From positions 1 through 64,000 of the forward strand of contig NZ_VZQQ01000010.1 in NCBI RefSeq assembly GCF_014397785.1: a DNA stretch of 64,000 bases, written 5' to 3'. Below the pieces are notes generated by a model. That model ran no database searches. It was not told where the DNA came from and saw only the letters and a program-made list of their open reading frames with translations. Below are positions 54,405-64,000 of the stretch, piece by piece (the first letter of the stretch is position 1; every line of letters starts with the position of its first letter). Source of the DNA: Paraburkholderia podalyriae (GTDB lineage Bacteria > Pseudomonadota > Gammaproteobacteria > Burkholderiales > Burkholderiaceae). A program made the translations under genes and the position numbers.

Positions 54405-55721
54405 TCAGATGAGACCGTCGAACAGCATGATCGACACGCGCTCGCCGACGTCGATGTCGCCCTCGTCGTGGCCGAGCACGATGAAGCAGTTCGCTTCGCT
54501 CATCGAACTCAGCACGCCCGAGCTTTGCGACCCGGTCGGGTGCACGTGCCAGTGTCCGTGCGCGTCCTGTTCGGCGATGCCGCGCTGGAATTCGGTGCGA
54601 CCCGCGCTCTTGCCCAGCGCCACACGGGTCGTCGCGTGAATCACCGGCAGCGGCCGCGGCGTCGCGCCGGCCATCAGCAGCAGCGCTTCGCGCACGATCT
54701 GATAGAACGTCACCATCACGGCGACCGGATTGCCGGGCAGGCCGAAGAATAGCGCAGGATTGCCGAGCCCCGCCTGCGCGCCGGACCACAGGCGGCCGAA
54801 CGCGAGCGGCCGGCCGGGGCGCATCGCGAGACTCCAGAAGGCGACGTCCCCGAAGGTCTGCAGCAGTTGCTTCGTGAAGTCCGCTTCGCCGACCGACACG
54901 CCGCCCGAGGTCAGCACCACGTCGGCGTTGGCCGCGGCACTGCGCAGCGCGGCTTCGAGCGTGTCCGGCTCGTCGCGCACGACGCCGAGATCGAGCGTGT
55001 CGACGTTCAGGCGCCGCAGCATCGCAAACAGCGTGTAGCGGTTGCTGTCGTAGACCGAGCCAGCGTCGAGCGGTTCGCCGAGCGAGCGCAGTTCGTCGCC
55101 GGTCGACAAGAACGCGACGCGCAGACGCCGCCGCACGCTGACTTCGCCGATCCCGAGCGACGCGAGCAGACCGAGGTCCGACGCGCGCACGATGCGTCCG
55201 GCGTGCAGCGCGAGGTGGCCGCGCGCGAGATCCTCGCCGGCGCGGCGGCGGTTCGCGCCCGCCGTGACCGCGCTGGCCGCGAAGCGGATCGACGGGGAAT
55301 CCGCGCTGTCGCGCTCCACCCGTTCCTGCGGCACGACGGTGTCGCAGCCGGCGGGCATGCAGGCGCCGGTCATCACGCGCACGCACTGGTTCGCCGCGAC
55401 CCGGCCCGCAAACGGATGGCCGGCGAGCGCCTTGCCGGCGACCGTCAGCTCGACACGGCTCGCGTCGCCTCGCATACCGCCCGCGAGCGCCGCGTGATTG
55501 AACGCGTAGCCGTCCATCGCGGAGTTGTCGTGCGCGGGTACGTCGATCGGCGACACGATGTCGGCGGCGAGCACGCGCTCGAGCGAATCACGCAACGCCA
55601 CGCGCTCGATGGCCGCGACCGGCGTCGCCCACTGCCGGACAATCGCCTGAGCGGCCGGGACGGGTAGCGCGTGAGGATCGTACTGCGCGACGCAGCGTGA
55701 AAAGTCGTTGAGCGTGGTCAT
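54405..55721 (-). CDS. moeA: Molybdopterin molybdenumtransferase
   Basis: A 438-residue MoeA that inserts molybdate into adenylylated molybdopterin. Key stretches are DNSAMDGYAF near residue 70, VMTGACMPAGCDTVVPQE, FLSTGDELRSLGEPLDAGSV and TSGGVSVGEADF. The ATG at 55721 gives a normal N-terminus (MTTLNDFSRCVAQYD). An in-frame ATG at 55838 would overlap mobA and adds a low-complexity leader. It is the last gene of moaA-mobA-moeA. Confidence 0.94.
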   Translation of the reverse strand: MTTLNDFSRCVAQYDPHALPVPAAQAIVRQWATPVAAIERVALRDSLERVLAADIVSPIDVPAHDNSAMDGYAFNHAALAGGMRGDASRVELTVAGKALAGHPFAGRVAANQCVRVMTGACMPAGCDTVVPQERVERDSADSPSIRFAASAVTAGANRRRAGEDLARGHLALHAGRIVRASDLGLLASLGIGEVSVRRRLRVAFLSTGDELRSLGEPLDAGSVYDSNRYTLFAMLRRLNVDTLDLGVVRDEPDTLEAALRSAAANADVVLTSGGVSVGEADFTKQLLQTFGDVAFWSLAMRPGRPLAFGRLWSGAQAGLGNPALFFGLPGNPVAVMVTFYQIVREALLLMAGATPRPLPVIHATTRVALGKSAGRTEFQRGIAEQDAHGHWHVHPTGSQSSGVLSSMSEANCFIVLGHDEGDIDVGERVSIMLFDGLI

Positions 55722-55782
55722 GAATGGCTGGGCGTCGCGACCGGAGACGGGCGCGGCTGTTGCCGTGCGGCCGGAGCGGATG

Positions 55783-56409
55783 TCAGCCGGGGCCTCGATT
55801 ACGTTCGAGGTCGGCGAGTTCTTGTAACGAGTTGGCATTGTAGAACGCGCGCTCGTCGGTAAAGACGACTTCGACCGTCCTGTGGCGCGCGTACCACGCG
55901 CGGACCTTGCGCTCGCCGGCGGCCAGAAACGCTGCCAGGTCGTCCGCGACGGCGGTGCGCATCAGCGCGAATACCGGGTGCAGCGAGGTTTCGCCACGGC
56001 TGTCGACGGTGGTGACGGTGGCGATGTCGGCGTCGTTCGCATCGAGCGCGTGCGCGAGGCGCGCGGCGAGGTCGGCCGGCAGCCACGGCGAATCGCAGGG
56101 CGCGCTCAGCAGGTACGCGGTGCCGGTGGCGCGCAGTCCGGCGAGCATGCCGGCAAGCGGGCCGGGGAAGTCGGGGAGGGTGTCGGCGACGAGCGTCGCG
56201 CGATACGGCAAGCCGAGCGCCGCATAGGTATGGGGATGGCGGTTCGCGCTGATCATCAGCGGGCCGGTCTGCGGCGCGAGGCGCCGCAGCACGTGCGCGG
56301 CGAGCGCTTCGCCGTGCAGCGGCTGCAGCCCCTTGTCGACGCCGCCCATGCGCGTGCCGCGCCCGCCCGCAAGCACGAGGCCGGTGATCTGTTCGCGGGT
56401 GATGGACAT
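55783..56409 (-). CDS. mobA: Molybdenum cofactor guanylyltransferase
   Basis: A 208-residue MobA that attaches GMP to Mo-molybdopterin to form the MGD cofactor. The GTP loop is LVLAGGRGTRMGGVDKGLQP, followed by LPDFPGPLAGMLAGL and YLLSAPCDSPWLPADLAARL. It starts 11 bases after the moaA stop; moeA follows 61 bases later. The presence of mobA indicates that the host uses MGD enzymes of the DMSO reductase family. Confidence 0.94.
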   Translation of the reverse strand: MSITREQITGLVLAGGRGTRMGGVDKGLQPLHGEALAAHVLRRLAPQTGPLMISANRHPHTYAALGLPYRATLVADTLPDFPGPLAGMLAGLRATGTAYLLSAPCDSPWLPADLAARLAHALDANDADIATVTTVDSRGETSLHPVFALMRTAVADDLAAFLAAGERKVRAWYARHRTVEVVFTDERAFYNANSLQELADLERNRGPG

Positions 56410-56420
56410 GCGTCGGCCGC

Positions 56421-57527
56421 TCAGCCGCCGATGTAGGACATTTCGACGCGACGCCCGGCAGGCTCGCCCGAATCGGCCGGTTGGCTGCTGCGCAACTGCG
56501 AATAACGGTCGCCGCGGCCTTGCCAGATCTCGGCGATAGCGGTGGCGATCTCGGCGTCGCTCGCGCCGCCGCGCAGCAGCGCGCGCAGATCGTGACCGGT
56601 CGATGCGAACAGGCACAGATACAGCTTGCCCTCGGTCGACAAACGCGCGCGCGTGCAGTTGCCACAGAACGCGCGCGTGACGCTCGAAATGACGCCGATC
56701 TCGCCGCCGTCGACATAGCCCCAGCGCTGGGCGGTTTCGGCGGCACTGTGCGCTTCGAGCGGCACGAGCGGGAAATGCTCGGCGATGCGCGTGACGACGT
56801 CGGCGGAAGGCAGCACTTCGGTCATGTTCCAGCCGTTCGAGGTGCCGACGTCCATGTATTCGATGAAACGCAGCACCGCGTCCGTGCCTTTGAAATGACG
56901 CGCCATGGGCACGATTTCGCCGTCGTTGGTGCCGCGTTTGACGACCATGTTCACTTTCAGCGGCGCGAGCCCGACCGCGTGCGCGGCGGCGATGCCGTCG
57001 AGCACGTCGGCGACCGCGAAGTCGGCGTCGTTCATGCGGCGGAACAGGGCGTCGTCGAGCGCGTCGAGGCTGACGGTCACGCGCGTGAGGCCGGCGTCCT
57101 TCAGGCTGCGCGCCTTGCGCGCGAGCAGCGACCCGTTGGTGGTCAGCGTGAGATCGAGCGGACGGCCCGTGGGCGTGGTCAAGCGGGCGAGCCGGTCGAT
57201 CAGGAATTCGAGGTTCTTGCGCAGCAGCGGCTCGCCGCCGGTCAGACGAATTTTCTCGACGCCATGGGCGACGAACAACTGCGCGAGCCGCTCGATCTCT
57301 TCGAAGCTCAACAGCGCGCTGTGCGGCAGGAACGCATAGTCCTTGTCGAATACCGCGCGCGGCATGCAGTAGACGCAGCGGAAGTTGCAACGGTCGGTCA
57401 CCGAGATGCGCAGATCGCGCAGCGGACGCGCGAGCGCATCGTGCAGCACGCCGCTAGGCGTCTGCGCCGGGCCGGTGATGACCGGCGCCGCGCTGAGATC
57501 GGCAACGGGGATGATGCGTCGGGACAT
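56421..57527 (-). CDS. moaA: GTP 3',8-cyclase MoaA
   Basis: A 368-residue radical SAM enzyme for the first step of molybdopterin synthesis. The N-terminal cluster is C-x3-C-x2-C in [14 protein letters not shown] and the C-terminal cluster is in [20 protein letters not shown]. The protein ends in the required Gly-Gly (MSYIGG). The frame extends 43 codons upstream, but ATG 57527 gives MSRRIIPV. It is the first gene of moaA-mobA-moeA, downstream of the rne terminator. Confidence 0.96.
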   Translation of the reverse strand: MSRRIIPVADLSAAPVITGPAQTPSGVLHDALARPLRDLRISVTDRCNFRCVYCMPRAVFDKDYAFLPHSALLSFEEIERLAQLFVAHGVEKIRLTGGEPLLRKNLEFLIDRLARLTTPTGRPLDLTLTTNGSLLARKARSLKDAGLTRVTVSLDALDDALFRRMNDADFAVADVLDGIAAAHAVGLAPLKVNMVVKRGTNDGEIVPMARHFKGTDAVLRFIEYMDVGTSNGWNMTEVLPSADVVTRIAEHFPLVPLEAHSAAETAQRWGYVDGGEIGVISSVTRAFCGNCTRARLSTEGKLYLCLFASTGHDLRALLRGGASDAEIATAIAEIWQGRGDRYSQLRSSQPADSGEPAGRRVEMSYIGG

Positions 57528-57664
57528 GAAGTGCTTTGTCAGGTGCGTGGACGGACAGCGAATGATTAATTCTATCGGAAATGCCCGTGGCGGCAGGTGG
57601 GCGACGCACGTTGTCGGGGTATACGGGGAGCGGCATGACGCGGCTCGCGCCCACAAATAGTCGC

Positions 57665-57699
57665 CAAAAGAAAAAGCCCGCCGGAACGGGCGGGCTTTC
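57665..57699 (-). terminator. Terminator of rne
   Basis: On the minus strand AAAGCCCGCC and GGCGGGCTTTTT pair across about 6 bases and are followed by CTTTT. It separates rne from moaA. Confidence 0.85.
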
Positions 57700-57718
57700 T
57701 CACGGACAACGACGCGGC

Positions 57719-60700
57719 TTACTGCGGATGCTTAATCGTTTCGACCTGTTGCATCGGCGTGGTGTCGACCGCCGGCAGCGCCTTGCGCTCACGGACCACG
57801 CGCGGCGGCTTGGCTGTCTGCGCCGCCGCTTCCTGCGCGGCGCGCAGCTTCTCGGCGTCGGTGTTGACCCAGATCAGGCCAGCCTGCTCGAGGATCGGCT
57901 GCAATGCGTCGGCCGATGCGGCGGGCGCGACGCTGCGCACGGCAGCCGGCTGCGGGGCCGCGGCGACGGGCGCCGCTTCGACCACGGCCGGTTCCGTTGC
58001 GACGACCGGTTGCGGCTCGACGATCTCGGCTTGCGTTGCCGGCTCGACTGCCGGCGCCTCGACGGTCGTTGCCGGAGCCGCGATGTCGAGCGCCGCCGGA
58101 GCGGCTTGCGGTTCGGTCGGAACGGCCGGCTGCAGTGCCGCGGCCGGCTCGACAGCCGGTGATTCGGCCTGCGCGGCCGGTTCGACCGGCGCAACCGGCG
58201 CGACCGGTTCGCTCGCGGCCTGCGTGGCTTGCTCTGCTTGGGCCGGCGCTTCCACGGCCGGTTCCACAGGTTCGATCGATGCCGCCGGAGCCTCTTCGAC
58301 CGGCACGACCTTTTCGGTCTTCGCAGCATTTTCTGCCGCGAGAGCCGGCGTTTCGGCTGCCGCATGCAGTTCAGTCACGACGGCGCTCTCCGTTGCGACA
58401 GCGGCGACCACGACTTCGACCGGCGTCACGCTGCTCTTGGCTTCGCTGACTTCGCGTGTGTGCTCGACCGGCTGCCCGGTGCGCACCGGCGCTTCGTCGC
58501 TGGCCGCAACATTGTCGCCTTCTGCTTCCGCGACGTCCGCCGCGAGGTTGCCATTCACGTCCTCTTCCCGCTCGCGACGGCCACCACGACGACCGCGACG
58601 GCGACGACGACGCTCTTCGCCGTCACGTGCGACGGTTTCCTGATCGACCGGCACGCCGTTTTCACCCGCTGCGGCGCGGTCGCGCGTCAGTTCGTCGGTG
58701 GCTTGCGTGTCGGGTTGCGTCAGTGCCGCGGCGGCTTCCGTTTGCGGCTTGCGACGCTCGCGGCGCTCACCGCGTTCCTGACGCTCGGCGCGTGCCGTGC
58801 CTTCGATGGCTTCCGCACGCTCGACGCCGCGGGTGTCGCGTTCGCGACTCTCGCGCGGTTCACGTGCTTCACGTGCTTCACGCGGTTCGCGGCCTTCACG
58901 GGCCTCACGCGGTTCGCGCTGTTCACGCGGCGCGCGCGGTTCGCGGCCTTCGCGTGCCTCACGGCCTTCGCGTTCCTCGCGACGCTGCTGACCTTGCGCC
59001 TGACGGCCGCCGCTCACGCCTTCGCCGCGCGCTGCCGCGTCGCGGCCGCTTGCGCCGCTACGGCGGTTGCGATTGCGATCGCCGCCACGCTCGCCCGTGC
59101 GCTCACCGCGCTCGCCGCGTTGCGGACGAGCCTGCTTGTCGGTCGTGGCCGGCGCGGCGGGCGCCGGAGCAGCCGGCTGCATGCCGAACAGATTCTTCAG
59201 CCAGCCGATGAAACCGCCGCTGGCCGGCGCTACCGCGACCGGAGCAGGGGTTGCAGCCGGGCGAACCGGCGCGCTCGGAGCCGGCTTCTCGGGCGTGATG
59301 CCCTTGACCGCCGCTTCCTGCTTCGGCTTGACTTCCTCGGCGCGCTTGCTGTAGCCAGTTTCCGATTCGAGCTCGCGGGCCGCTTCTTCGGCCATCTTCC
59401 ACGATGCGCGCGGCTCATCGAGGCGCGCGTCGTCGTGACGCAGACGCTCGAGCTTGTAGTGCGGCGTGTCGAGGTGCTTGTTCGGGATCAGTACGACGTT
59501 GACCTTGAAGCGCGACTCGATCTTGTTGATTTCGGCGCGCTTTTCGTTCAACAGGAAGGCGGTCACTTCGACCGGCACCTGGCAGTGGATCGCCGCGGTG
59601 TTTTCCTTCATCGCTTCTTCCTGAATGATCCGCAGCACTTGTAGCGCGGACGATTCGGTATCGCGGATGTGGCCCGTGCCGTTACAGCGCGGACACGTGA
59701 CGTGGCTGCCTTCCGACAGGGCCGGACGCAGACGCTGACGCGACAGCTCCATCAGGCCGAAGCGCGAGATCTTGCCCATCTGCACGCGGGCGCGGTCGTG
59801 TTTCAGCGCGTCTTTCAGGCGCTGTTCGACTTCGCGCTGGCTCTTGGCCGATTCCATGTCGATGAAGTCGATCACGATCAGGCCGCCCAGGTCGCGCAGA
59901 CGCAACTGGCGGGCGACTTCATCGGCGGCTTCGAGGTTCGTGCGCGCGGCCGTTTCCTCGATGTCTGCGCCTTTGGTGGCGCGCGCCGAGTTCACGTCGA
60001 TCGCGACGAGCGCTTCAGTGTGATCGATGACGATCGCACCGCCCGACGGCAGCGGCACGGTGCGCGAGTACGCGGTTTCGATCTGGTGCTCGATCTGGAA
60101 GCGCGAGAAGAGCGGCACGTCGTCGTGGTAGCGCTTCACCTTGCCGACGTTGTCCGGCATCACGATGTCCATGAAGGCGCGCGCCTGGTCATGGATTTCG
60201 GTCGTGTCGATCAGGATTTCGCCGATATCCGGCTGGAAGTAATCGCGGATCGCGCGGATCACGAGGCTCGATTCGAGATAGATCAGCATCGGCTGGCCGG
60301 CCGTGCCGCTTTGCGACGCGGCTTCGATCGCGCGCCAGAGTTGCATCAGGTAATTCAGGTCCCACTGCAGCTCTTCGGCGCTGCGGCCGATGCCCGCCGT
60401 GCGCGCGATGATGCTCATGCCTTCCGGCAGTTGCAGCTGCGCCATGGTTTCGCGCAGTTCCTGACGGTCGTCGCCTTCGATCCGGCGCGACACGCCGCCG
60501 CCTCGCGGGTTATTTGGCATCAGAACCAGATAGCGGCCGGCCAGCGAGATGAACGTGGTCAGGGCTGCACCCTTGTTGCCGCGTTCTTCCTTTTCGACCT
60601 GGACGATCAGTTCCTGACCTTCCTTCAGTGCGTCCTGGATGCGTGCGGAACGCATGTCGACGCCATCGCGGAAGTACTGGCGGGCGACTTCCTTGAACGG

Positions 60701-60904
60701 CAGGAAGCCGTGACGGTCTTCGCCGTAGTTGACGAAACAGGCCTCGAGCGACGGCTCGATGCGCGTGATGATGCCCTTGTAAATATTGCCTTTGCGCTGT
60801 TCGCGGCCGGCGGTTTCGATATCGATGTCGATGAGTTTTTGTCCATCGACGATGGCGACGCGCAGCTCTTCCTGCTGCGTCGCATTGAACAACATTCGTT
60901 TCAT
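57719..60904 (-). CDS. rne: Ribonuclease E
   Basis: A 1061-residue RNase E. The catalytic N-terminal half has the S1 domain (about 35-120), active-site motifs [15 protein letters not shown] and [11 protein letters not shown] (the two metal-binding Asp), and the zinc link [10 protein letters not shown]. The C-terminal half from about 580 is disordered: an Arg/Glu/Gly-rich tract ([20 protein letters not shown]) for RNA or protein contact, then a Pro/Ala/Val/Glu-rich region. A short conserved tail follows ([20 protein letters not shown]). A CTGGAG site precedes ATG 60904. It has a 740-bp divergent upstream region, consistent with a long autoregulatory leader. Confidence 0.96.
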   Translation of the reverse strand: MKRMLFNATQQEELRVAIVDGQKLIDIDIETAGREQRKGNIYKGIITRIEPSLEACFVNYGEDRHGFLPFKEVARQYFRDGVDMRSARIQDALKEGQELIVQVEKEERGNKGAALTTFISLAGRYLVLMPNNPRGGGVSRRIEGDDRQELRETMAQLQLPEGMSIIARTAGIGRSAEELQWDLNYLMQLWRAIEAASQSGTAGQPMLIYLESSLVIRAIRDYFQPDIGEILIDTTEIHDQARAFMDIVMPDNVGKVKRYHDDVPLFSRFQIEHQIETAYSRTVPLPSGGAIVIDHTEALVAIDVNSARATKGADIEETAARTNLEAADEVARQLRLRDLGGLIVIDFIDMESAKSQREVEQRLKDALKHDRARVQMGKISRFGLMELSRQRLRPALSEGSHVTCPRCNGTGHIRDTESSALQVLRIIQEEAMKENTAAIHCQVPVEVTAFLLNEKRAEINKIESRFKVNVVLIPNKHLDTPHYKLERLRHDDARLDEPRASWKMAEEAARELESETGYSKRAEEVKPKQEAAVKGITPEKPAPSAPVRPAATPAPVAVAPASGGFIGWLKNLFGMQPAAPAPAAPATTDKQARPQRGERGERTGERGGDRNRNRRSGASGRDAAARGEGVSGGRQAQGQQRREEREGREAREGREPRAPREQREPREAREGREPREAREAREPRESRERDTRGVERAEAIEGTARAERQERGERRERRKPQTEAAAALTQPDTQATDELTRDRAAAGENGVPVDQETVARDGEERRRRRRGRRGGRREREEDVNGNLAADVAEAEGDNVAASDEAPVRTGQPVEHTREVSEAKSSVTPVEVVVAAVATESAVVTELHAAAETPALAAENAAKTEKVVPVEEAPAASIEPVEPAVEAPAQAEQATQAASEPVAPVAPVEPAAQAESPAVEPAAALQPAVPTEPQAAPAALDIAAPATTVEAPAVEPATQAEIVEPQPVVATEPAVVEAAPVAAAPQPAAVRSVAPAASADALQPILEQAGLIWVNTDAEKLRAAQEAAAQTAKPPRVVRERKALPAVDTTPMQQVETIKHPQ

Positions 60905-61644
60905 TGAACGGCTCCAGAGCGGCCTCGCCAGCCCAGCCGCGCGGTTGTCAGTCGCGAGAGCGGGGAGAGTAGGCGTGCCGCGTCTATTGTGTTTTTCACA
61001 AACACGCTGGAGCGGGAAAGATGGCGGGAGAATTGCCTGAGAGGGCCCAGCCCGGTTAAAAAAACGGGCACGGTGCCGCAGGGCACATGCGAACACGGCT
61101 TCAAATCATGGCCTGACACGCCGCGTTTAGCCAGCAGACCTTCATAAGTCTTCGCCCTCTGAAGCCGGCGCGCCAAATGGGCGCGCGAGCGAAGGGCCGA
61201 AGTCCGCGGTCATGCCGCAACGGGAAGTTCGCGCAGGCGGCGCGTCTTTTCCTGCTGGGGGTGTCTCGCCTTCTTTTGACGTCGCCAAGTCTTGTACTTT
61301 CTACAAGACGCCTCGGGCGCACGCCGTATTTTCGCGACTTGCAGCTTCGTCCAGCAGGGCGTCATACCGCCCGGAAAACGCGAAGCTGAAAGTTAAATTC
61401 TTTTTTACCAAAATTCCGTTACCGTCGAAGCCGACCTTGACCGAACGCGCCTGCGGGCGCCGTCCCTGCCGGGTGCTGACTTCGTGCGTGCAACTTGTTG
61501 CATCTCATTTTCAGGGCGAGCAACCAGACCCCGGCGCAAGTAAAATAACGGTTTATCGCTTGCGCTCGCGCAACCACCCGCATTCCGGACGCTGTGCGAA
61601 CACTGCGCCGACTATCGCGGACTGCTGGGCAAATTATATTCAGA
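60905..61644. promoter_or_regulatory. Divergent rne / rluC region with a probable long rne leader
   Basis: A 740-bp region without a convincing gene. On the rne strand there are several hairpin candidates: GCCCG/CGGGC around a T-rich 10-base loop (61050-61069), TTGTG/CACAA (60987-61001) and a perfect GTCTTGTA/TACAAGAC pair (61289-61309). A TGCAAC/GTTGCA pair lies at 61489-61502. RNase E genes usually have long 5' leaders that RNase E itself cleaves. Promoters for either gene could not be placed with confidence; a TAAAAT at 61541-61546 may serve rluC. Confidence 0.45.
61289..61309. repeat. Perfect 8-bp inverted repeat in the rne/rluC region
   Basis: GTCTTGTA and TACAAGAC are separated by CTTTC. 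It could be a regulator site or a leader hairpin about 390 bases upstream of rne. Confidence 0.6.
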
Positions 61645-62694
61645 ATGAAAGAGTTAGGCAAAACATCCCAGAGATCGGTTGTAGGTGCGGTCGAAGCCCC
61701 GGTTTCGAGCGATCAGGTTTCGCTGATTGAAATCGATGACAGCTCGGCCGGTCAGCGGATCGACAATTTCTTGCTGCGCGTCTGCAAGGGCGTGCCGAAA
61801 AGCCATATTTATCGCATCCTGCGTAGCGGTGAAGTGCGGGTCAACAAGGGTCGCATCGATGCGCAATACCGGCTCGAGTTGGGCGATCTGGTGCGGGTGC
61901 CGCCAATCCGCGTCGCGCAGCCGAATCAGGCTGCAGTCCATGTACCCGTGCCCGTGGCCGGCTTTCCCATCCTGTTCGAAGACGAGCATCTGCTCGTGAT
62001 CGACAAGCCGGCCGGCGTCGCGGTCCACGGTGGCAGCGGTGTCGCGTTCGGCGTGATCGAGCAGATGCGCGGGATGCGGCCGCAGGCGAAATTCCTTGAA
62101 CTCGTGCACCGGCTGGATCGCGAGACCTCGGGCATCCTGATGCTCGCGAAGAAGCGCGCGGCGCTCGTCAATCTGCACGAGCAGATCCGCGACAACCGGA
62201 TGGACAAACGCTACTACGTGTGCGTGCACGGTGAATGGGCGAGCGACTGGGGCCGCCGGCGCGCTGTGAAGGAGCCGCTGCACAAGTACCTGACCGCCGA
62301 CGGCGAACGCCGAGTGCGCGTGCAGGCCGATGGCCTCGCTTCCCACACGATCTTCAGCCTGGTCGACCGCTGGCAAGACTACGCGCTGCTGGAGGCCGAG
62401 CTGAAGACGGGGCGCACGCACCAGATCCGGGTGCATCTGCAACATCTGGCACTCCCGATCGTGGGCGACGCCAAATACGGCGATTTCGCCTTGAACAAGG
62501 CGCTCGCGCGCGCCAACGCGAAGCCGGGCATCAAACGTATGTTTCTGCACGCTTACCGGCTCAAGCTCACGCATCCGGCCACCGGTGCGCCTCTACAGCT
62601 GGAGGCGCCGCTGCCGGGCGACTGCCGCGGCTTTATCGAACAACTCAACGAACTACGCACGGGGTCCAACCCGGAGACGACCTTGCATGGCTAG
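61645..62694 (+). CDS. rluC: 23S rRNA pseudouridine synthase RluC
   Basis: A 349-residue RluA-family synthase that modifies U955, U2504 and U2580 (E. coli numbering) of 23S rRNA. An N-terminal S4 domain (SAGQRIDNFLLRVCKGVPKS) precedes the catalytic domain with Asp158 in HRLDRETSG, then LLEAELKTGRTHQIRVHLQ. ATG 61645 is chosen over an in-frame codon 17 residues upstream. rluC next to rne is the usual arrangement. It overlaps the phosphatase gene by 8 bases. Confidence 0.94.
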   Translation: MKELGKTSQRSVVGAVEAPVSSDQVSLIEIDDSSAGQRIDNFLLRVCKGVPKSHIYRILRSGEVRVNKGRIDAQYRLELGDLVRVPPIRVAQPNQAAVHVPVPVAGFPILFEDEHLLVIDKPAGVAVHGGSGVAFGVIEQMRGMRPQAKFLELVHRLDRETSGILMLAKKRAALVNLHEQIRDNRMDKRYYVCVHGEWASDWGRRRAVKEPLHKYLTADGERRVRVQADGLASHTIFSLVDRWQDYALLEAELKTGRTHQIRVHLQHLALPIVGDAKYGDFALNKALARANAKPGIKRMFLHAYRLKLTHPATGAPLQLEAPLPGDCRGFIEQLNELRTGSNPETTLHG

Positions 62695-63346
62695 AGAGCA
62701 ATTTGACCTGATCGTGTTTGACTGGGATGGCACGCTGATGGATTCGACCGTGCATATCACGCGCAGCATCCAGGCGGCATGTCGCGACCTCGGCCTGCCG
62801 GTGCCCGCCGACGAAGCCGCGAGCTACGTAATCGGCCTCGGCCTGCGCGACGCACTGCAGATTGCCGCGCCGACGCTCGATCCGGCCGACTATCCGCGGC
62901 TTTCTGAGCGCTACCGCTTTCATTTTCTGATGAAAGACCAGACCACTGAGCTGTTCCCCGGCGTGCGCGAGATGCTTCAGGAGTTGCGCGATGTCGGCTA
63001 TCTGCTCGCGGTCGCGACAGGAAAGAGCCGCGTTGGGCTGAATCGCGCGCTCGATCAGGCGCGCGTGACGAGTCTGTTCGACGGTACCCGCTGCGCAGAC
63101 GAAACCTTTTCGAAGCCGCATCCGGCAATGCTGCATGAGCTCACGCGAGAATTGGGGCAGGATGTGGCGCGCACCGTCATGATCGGCGATACGACGCACG
63201 ATCTGCAAATGGCGCTCAACGCCGGCGTGGCGGGCATCGGCGTGACTTACGGCGCGCATCCGGCGAATTCGCTGAATGCGATGTCACCGAAGTTCGTCGC
63301 ATCGAACGTCAGCGATCTGTCCGGCTGGCTGCGGGAGCACGCATGA
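62687..63346 (+). CDS. HAD-superfamily hydrolase (Gph-like)
   Basis: A 219-residue HAD phosphatase. The nucleophile Asp12 and acid/base Asp14 are in VFDWDGTLMDS, the motif II Thr in AVATGKSRVGL, Lys in FSKPHPAML and the acidic pair in MIGDTTHDLQMA. It is similar to phosphoglycolate phosphatase but the substrate is unknown. CCGGAG lies 10 bases upstream. Its stop overlaps the Rieske gene start (ATGA). Confidence 0.92.
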   Translation: MAREQFDLIVFDWDGTLMDSTVHITRSIQAACRDLGLPVPADEAASYVIGLGLRDALQIAAPTLDPADYPRLSERYRFHFLMKDQTTELFPGVREMLQELRDVGYLLAVATGKSRVGLNRALDQARVTSLFDGTRCADETFSKPHPAMLHELTRELGQDVARTVMIGDTTHDLQMALNAGVAGIGVTYGAHPANSLNAMSPKFVASNVSDLSGWLREHA

Positions 63347-63762
63347 GCGACGACGGCGTGGACACCGCTGCTGCCGCGGTCGCGCAGGGAGTGCGGATTT
63401 GCGCGGCCGACGAGCTGGTCGACGGCGGCGACGGCATCCGGCGCGTCGCGCGGCTCGGGGGCGGGCAGGATGTCGTGGTGTTTTTCGTCCGATATGATGG
63501 CTGCGCGTACGGCTATCTGAATCGCTGCGCTCATGTGCCGATGGAACTCGACTGGCAAGAGGGGCAGTTCTTCGAATCGTCCCGTTTATACTTGATGTGC
63601 GCGACGCATGGCGCGATTTACGCGCCGGATACCGGCAAATGCGTCGGTGGTCCGTGTCGCGGAGGCAGGTTGCGTCCGCTGCAGGTGGAAGAACGCGATA
63701 CGTCCGCGGGCCGGGCGGTATTCTGGTTGCCTGACGGCGAATTGCTGCCAGTTGCGCGCTGA
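63343..63762 (+). CDS. Rieske [2Fe-2S] domain protein
   Basis: A 139-residue soluble Rieske protein. The ligands are Cys62-x-His64 (RCAHVPMEL) and Cys86-x2-His89 (MCATHGAIY), all present. It has no signal peptide or membrane segment, so it is probably a cytoplasmic ferredoxin-like carrier. It is coupled to the phosphatase gene and precedes the S49 peptidase gene by 27 bases; the grouping rluC-HAD-Rieske-S49 looks like one operon. Confidence 0.92.
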   Translation: MSDDGVDTAAAAVAQGVRICAADELVDGGDGIRRVARLGGGQDVVVFFVRYDGCAYGYLNRCAHVPMELDWQEGQFFESSRLYLMCATHGAIYAPDTGKCVGGPCRGGRLRPLQVEERDTSAGRAVFWLPDGELLPVAR

Positions 63763-63789
63763 TTTCCTTTCTATCTTTTCACTTTCCGC

Positions 63790-64000
63790 ATGTCAGACAA
63801 CTCGACCCCCGAAAAGGACCCGGCCTCGGGCGGCCGCTCCCGTCCGCCCGCCGACGAGCCGGGCTGGGAGCGGGCCGCTCTCGAGCGAATCGCGCTCGCC
63901 GCGATCAACGAGCAACGCGCCGCGCGGCGCTGGCGGATTTTCTTCCGTTTCGTCTTCCTCGCTGTGCTCGCCCTGGCAGCGTGGGGTGCGCTGAATTTCT
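63790..64000 (+). CDS. S49 family peptidase, N-terminal part
   Basis: Only the first 70 codons are inside the window. They encode a hydrophilic start (MSDNSTPEKDPASGGRSRPP), a helical segment ALERIALAAINEQRAARRWR and a membrane anchor (FRFVFLAVLALAAWGALNF). This matches the N-terminus of SppA-like S49 signal peptide peptidases that follow the Rieske gene in Burkholderia relatives. The catalytic part is beyond the end, so the call relies on these 70 residues and the gene order. Confidence 0.7.
   Translation, partial: MSDNSTPEKDPASGGRSRPPADEPGWERAALERIALAAINEQRAARRWRIFFRFVFLAVLALAAWGALNF

Noticed and set aside
58860..58990. Direct repeats within rne suggesting a recombining tandem array
   Set aside because: They encode the Arg/Glu-rich tract of the disordered RNase E tail, use varied codons and have no constant unit length. 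Low-complexity protein composition explains them.

Overview
The window is about 64 kb of GC-rich chromosome from a betaproteobacterium of the Burkholderiaceae, most likely Paraburkholderia or Burkholderia. The evidence is strongly GC-biased codon use, the rpsP-rimM-trmD-rplS operon with an N-terminally extended RimM, the RNase E-RluC divergence with molybdenum cofactor genes behind rne, and many families typical of that group. Almost all of it is core chromosome. No prophage, insertion sequence, CRISPR array or replication origin was seen.

Layout. 1-2.2 kb: end of etfA and a DmdC-type acyl-CoA dehydrogenase. 2.3-4.2 kb: dadA divergent from an Lrp-type regulator. 4.3-7.5 kb: a radical SAM protein behind a near-consensus LexA box, a TM2 protein and a PQQ-type sugar dehydrogenase-like protein. 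7.5-12 kb: rpsP-rimM-trmD-rplS, a CoA-type Nudix hydrolase and a CobD/CbiB-like membrane protein. 12-18.8 kb: rsgA with an M48 protease, orn, mog, darP, pmbA, folA. 18.9-28.8 kb: an accessory block described below. 29-46.8 kb: thyA, a large FecR/DUF6600-like exported protein, an ArsR-like regulator, fumC, a phospholipase D lipoprotein, a MATE exporter, a UvrD-type helicase behind a LexA-like box, azlCD and creA. 47 kb: two identical tRNA-Asn genes. 47.3-54.3 kb: ferredoxin, pncB, a LUD protein, an ion antiporter, a 2-hydroxyacid dehydrogenase and rmuC. 54.4-57.5 kb: moaA-mobA-moeA. 57.7-64 kb: rne, then divergent rluC, a phosphatase, a Rieske protein and the start of an S49 peptidase gene.

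The most interesting region is 18.9-28.8 kb, between folA and thyA. Seven consecutive leftward genes encode exported proteins with the parts list of the Pseudomonas Fap functional-amyloid system: two secreted proteins each with three imperfect G-x-N-x-A-x-G-x-x-N repeats (FapB/FapC-like), a periplasmic C39 peptidase with intact Cys/His/Asp (FapD-like), and an outer-membrane barrel with an N-terminal coiled coil and Pro/Ala/Gly linker (FapF-like). Three further small exported proteins complete the set. The operon ends with a VpsR-like sigma-54 activator, and a second paralogous activator is divergent across a 539-bp AT-rich region that holds a sigma-54-like promoter candidate. I infer an RpoN-dependent Fap-like fibre system inserted between two folate-metabolism genes; no homology search was possible.

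A second theme is DNA damage control: LexA-type operators precede the radical SAM gene (17 of 20 positions match the E. coli consensus) and the UvrD-like helicase gene (14 of 20).
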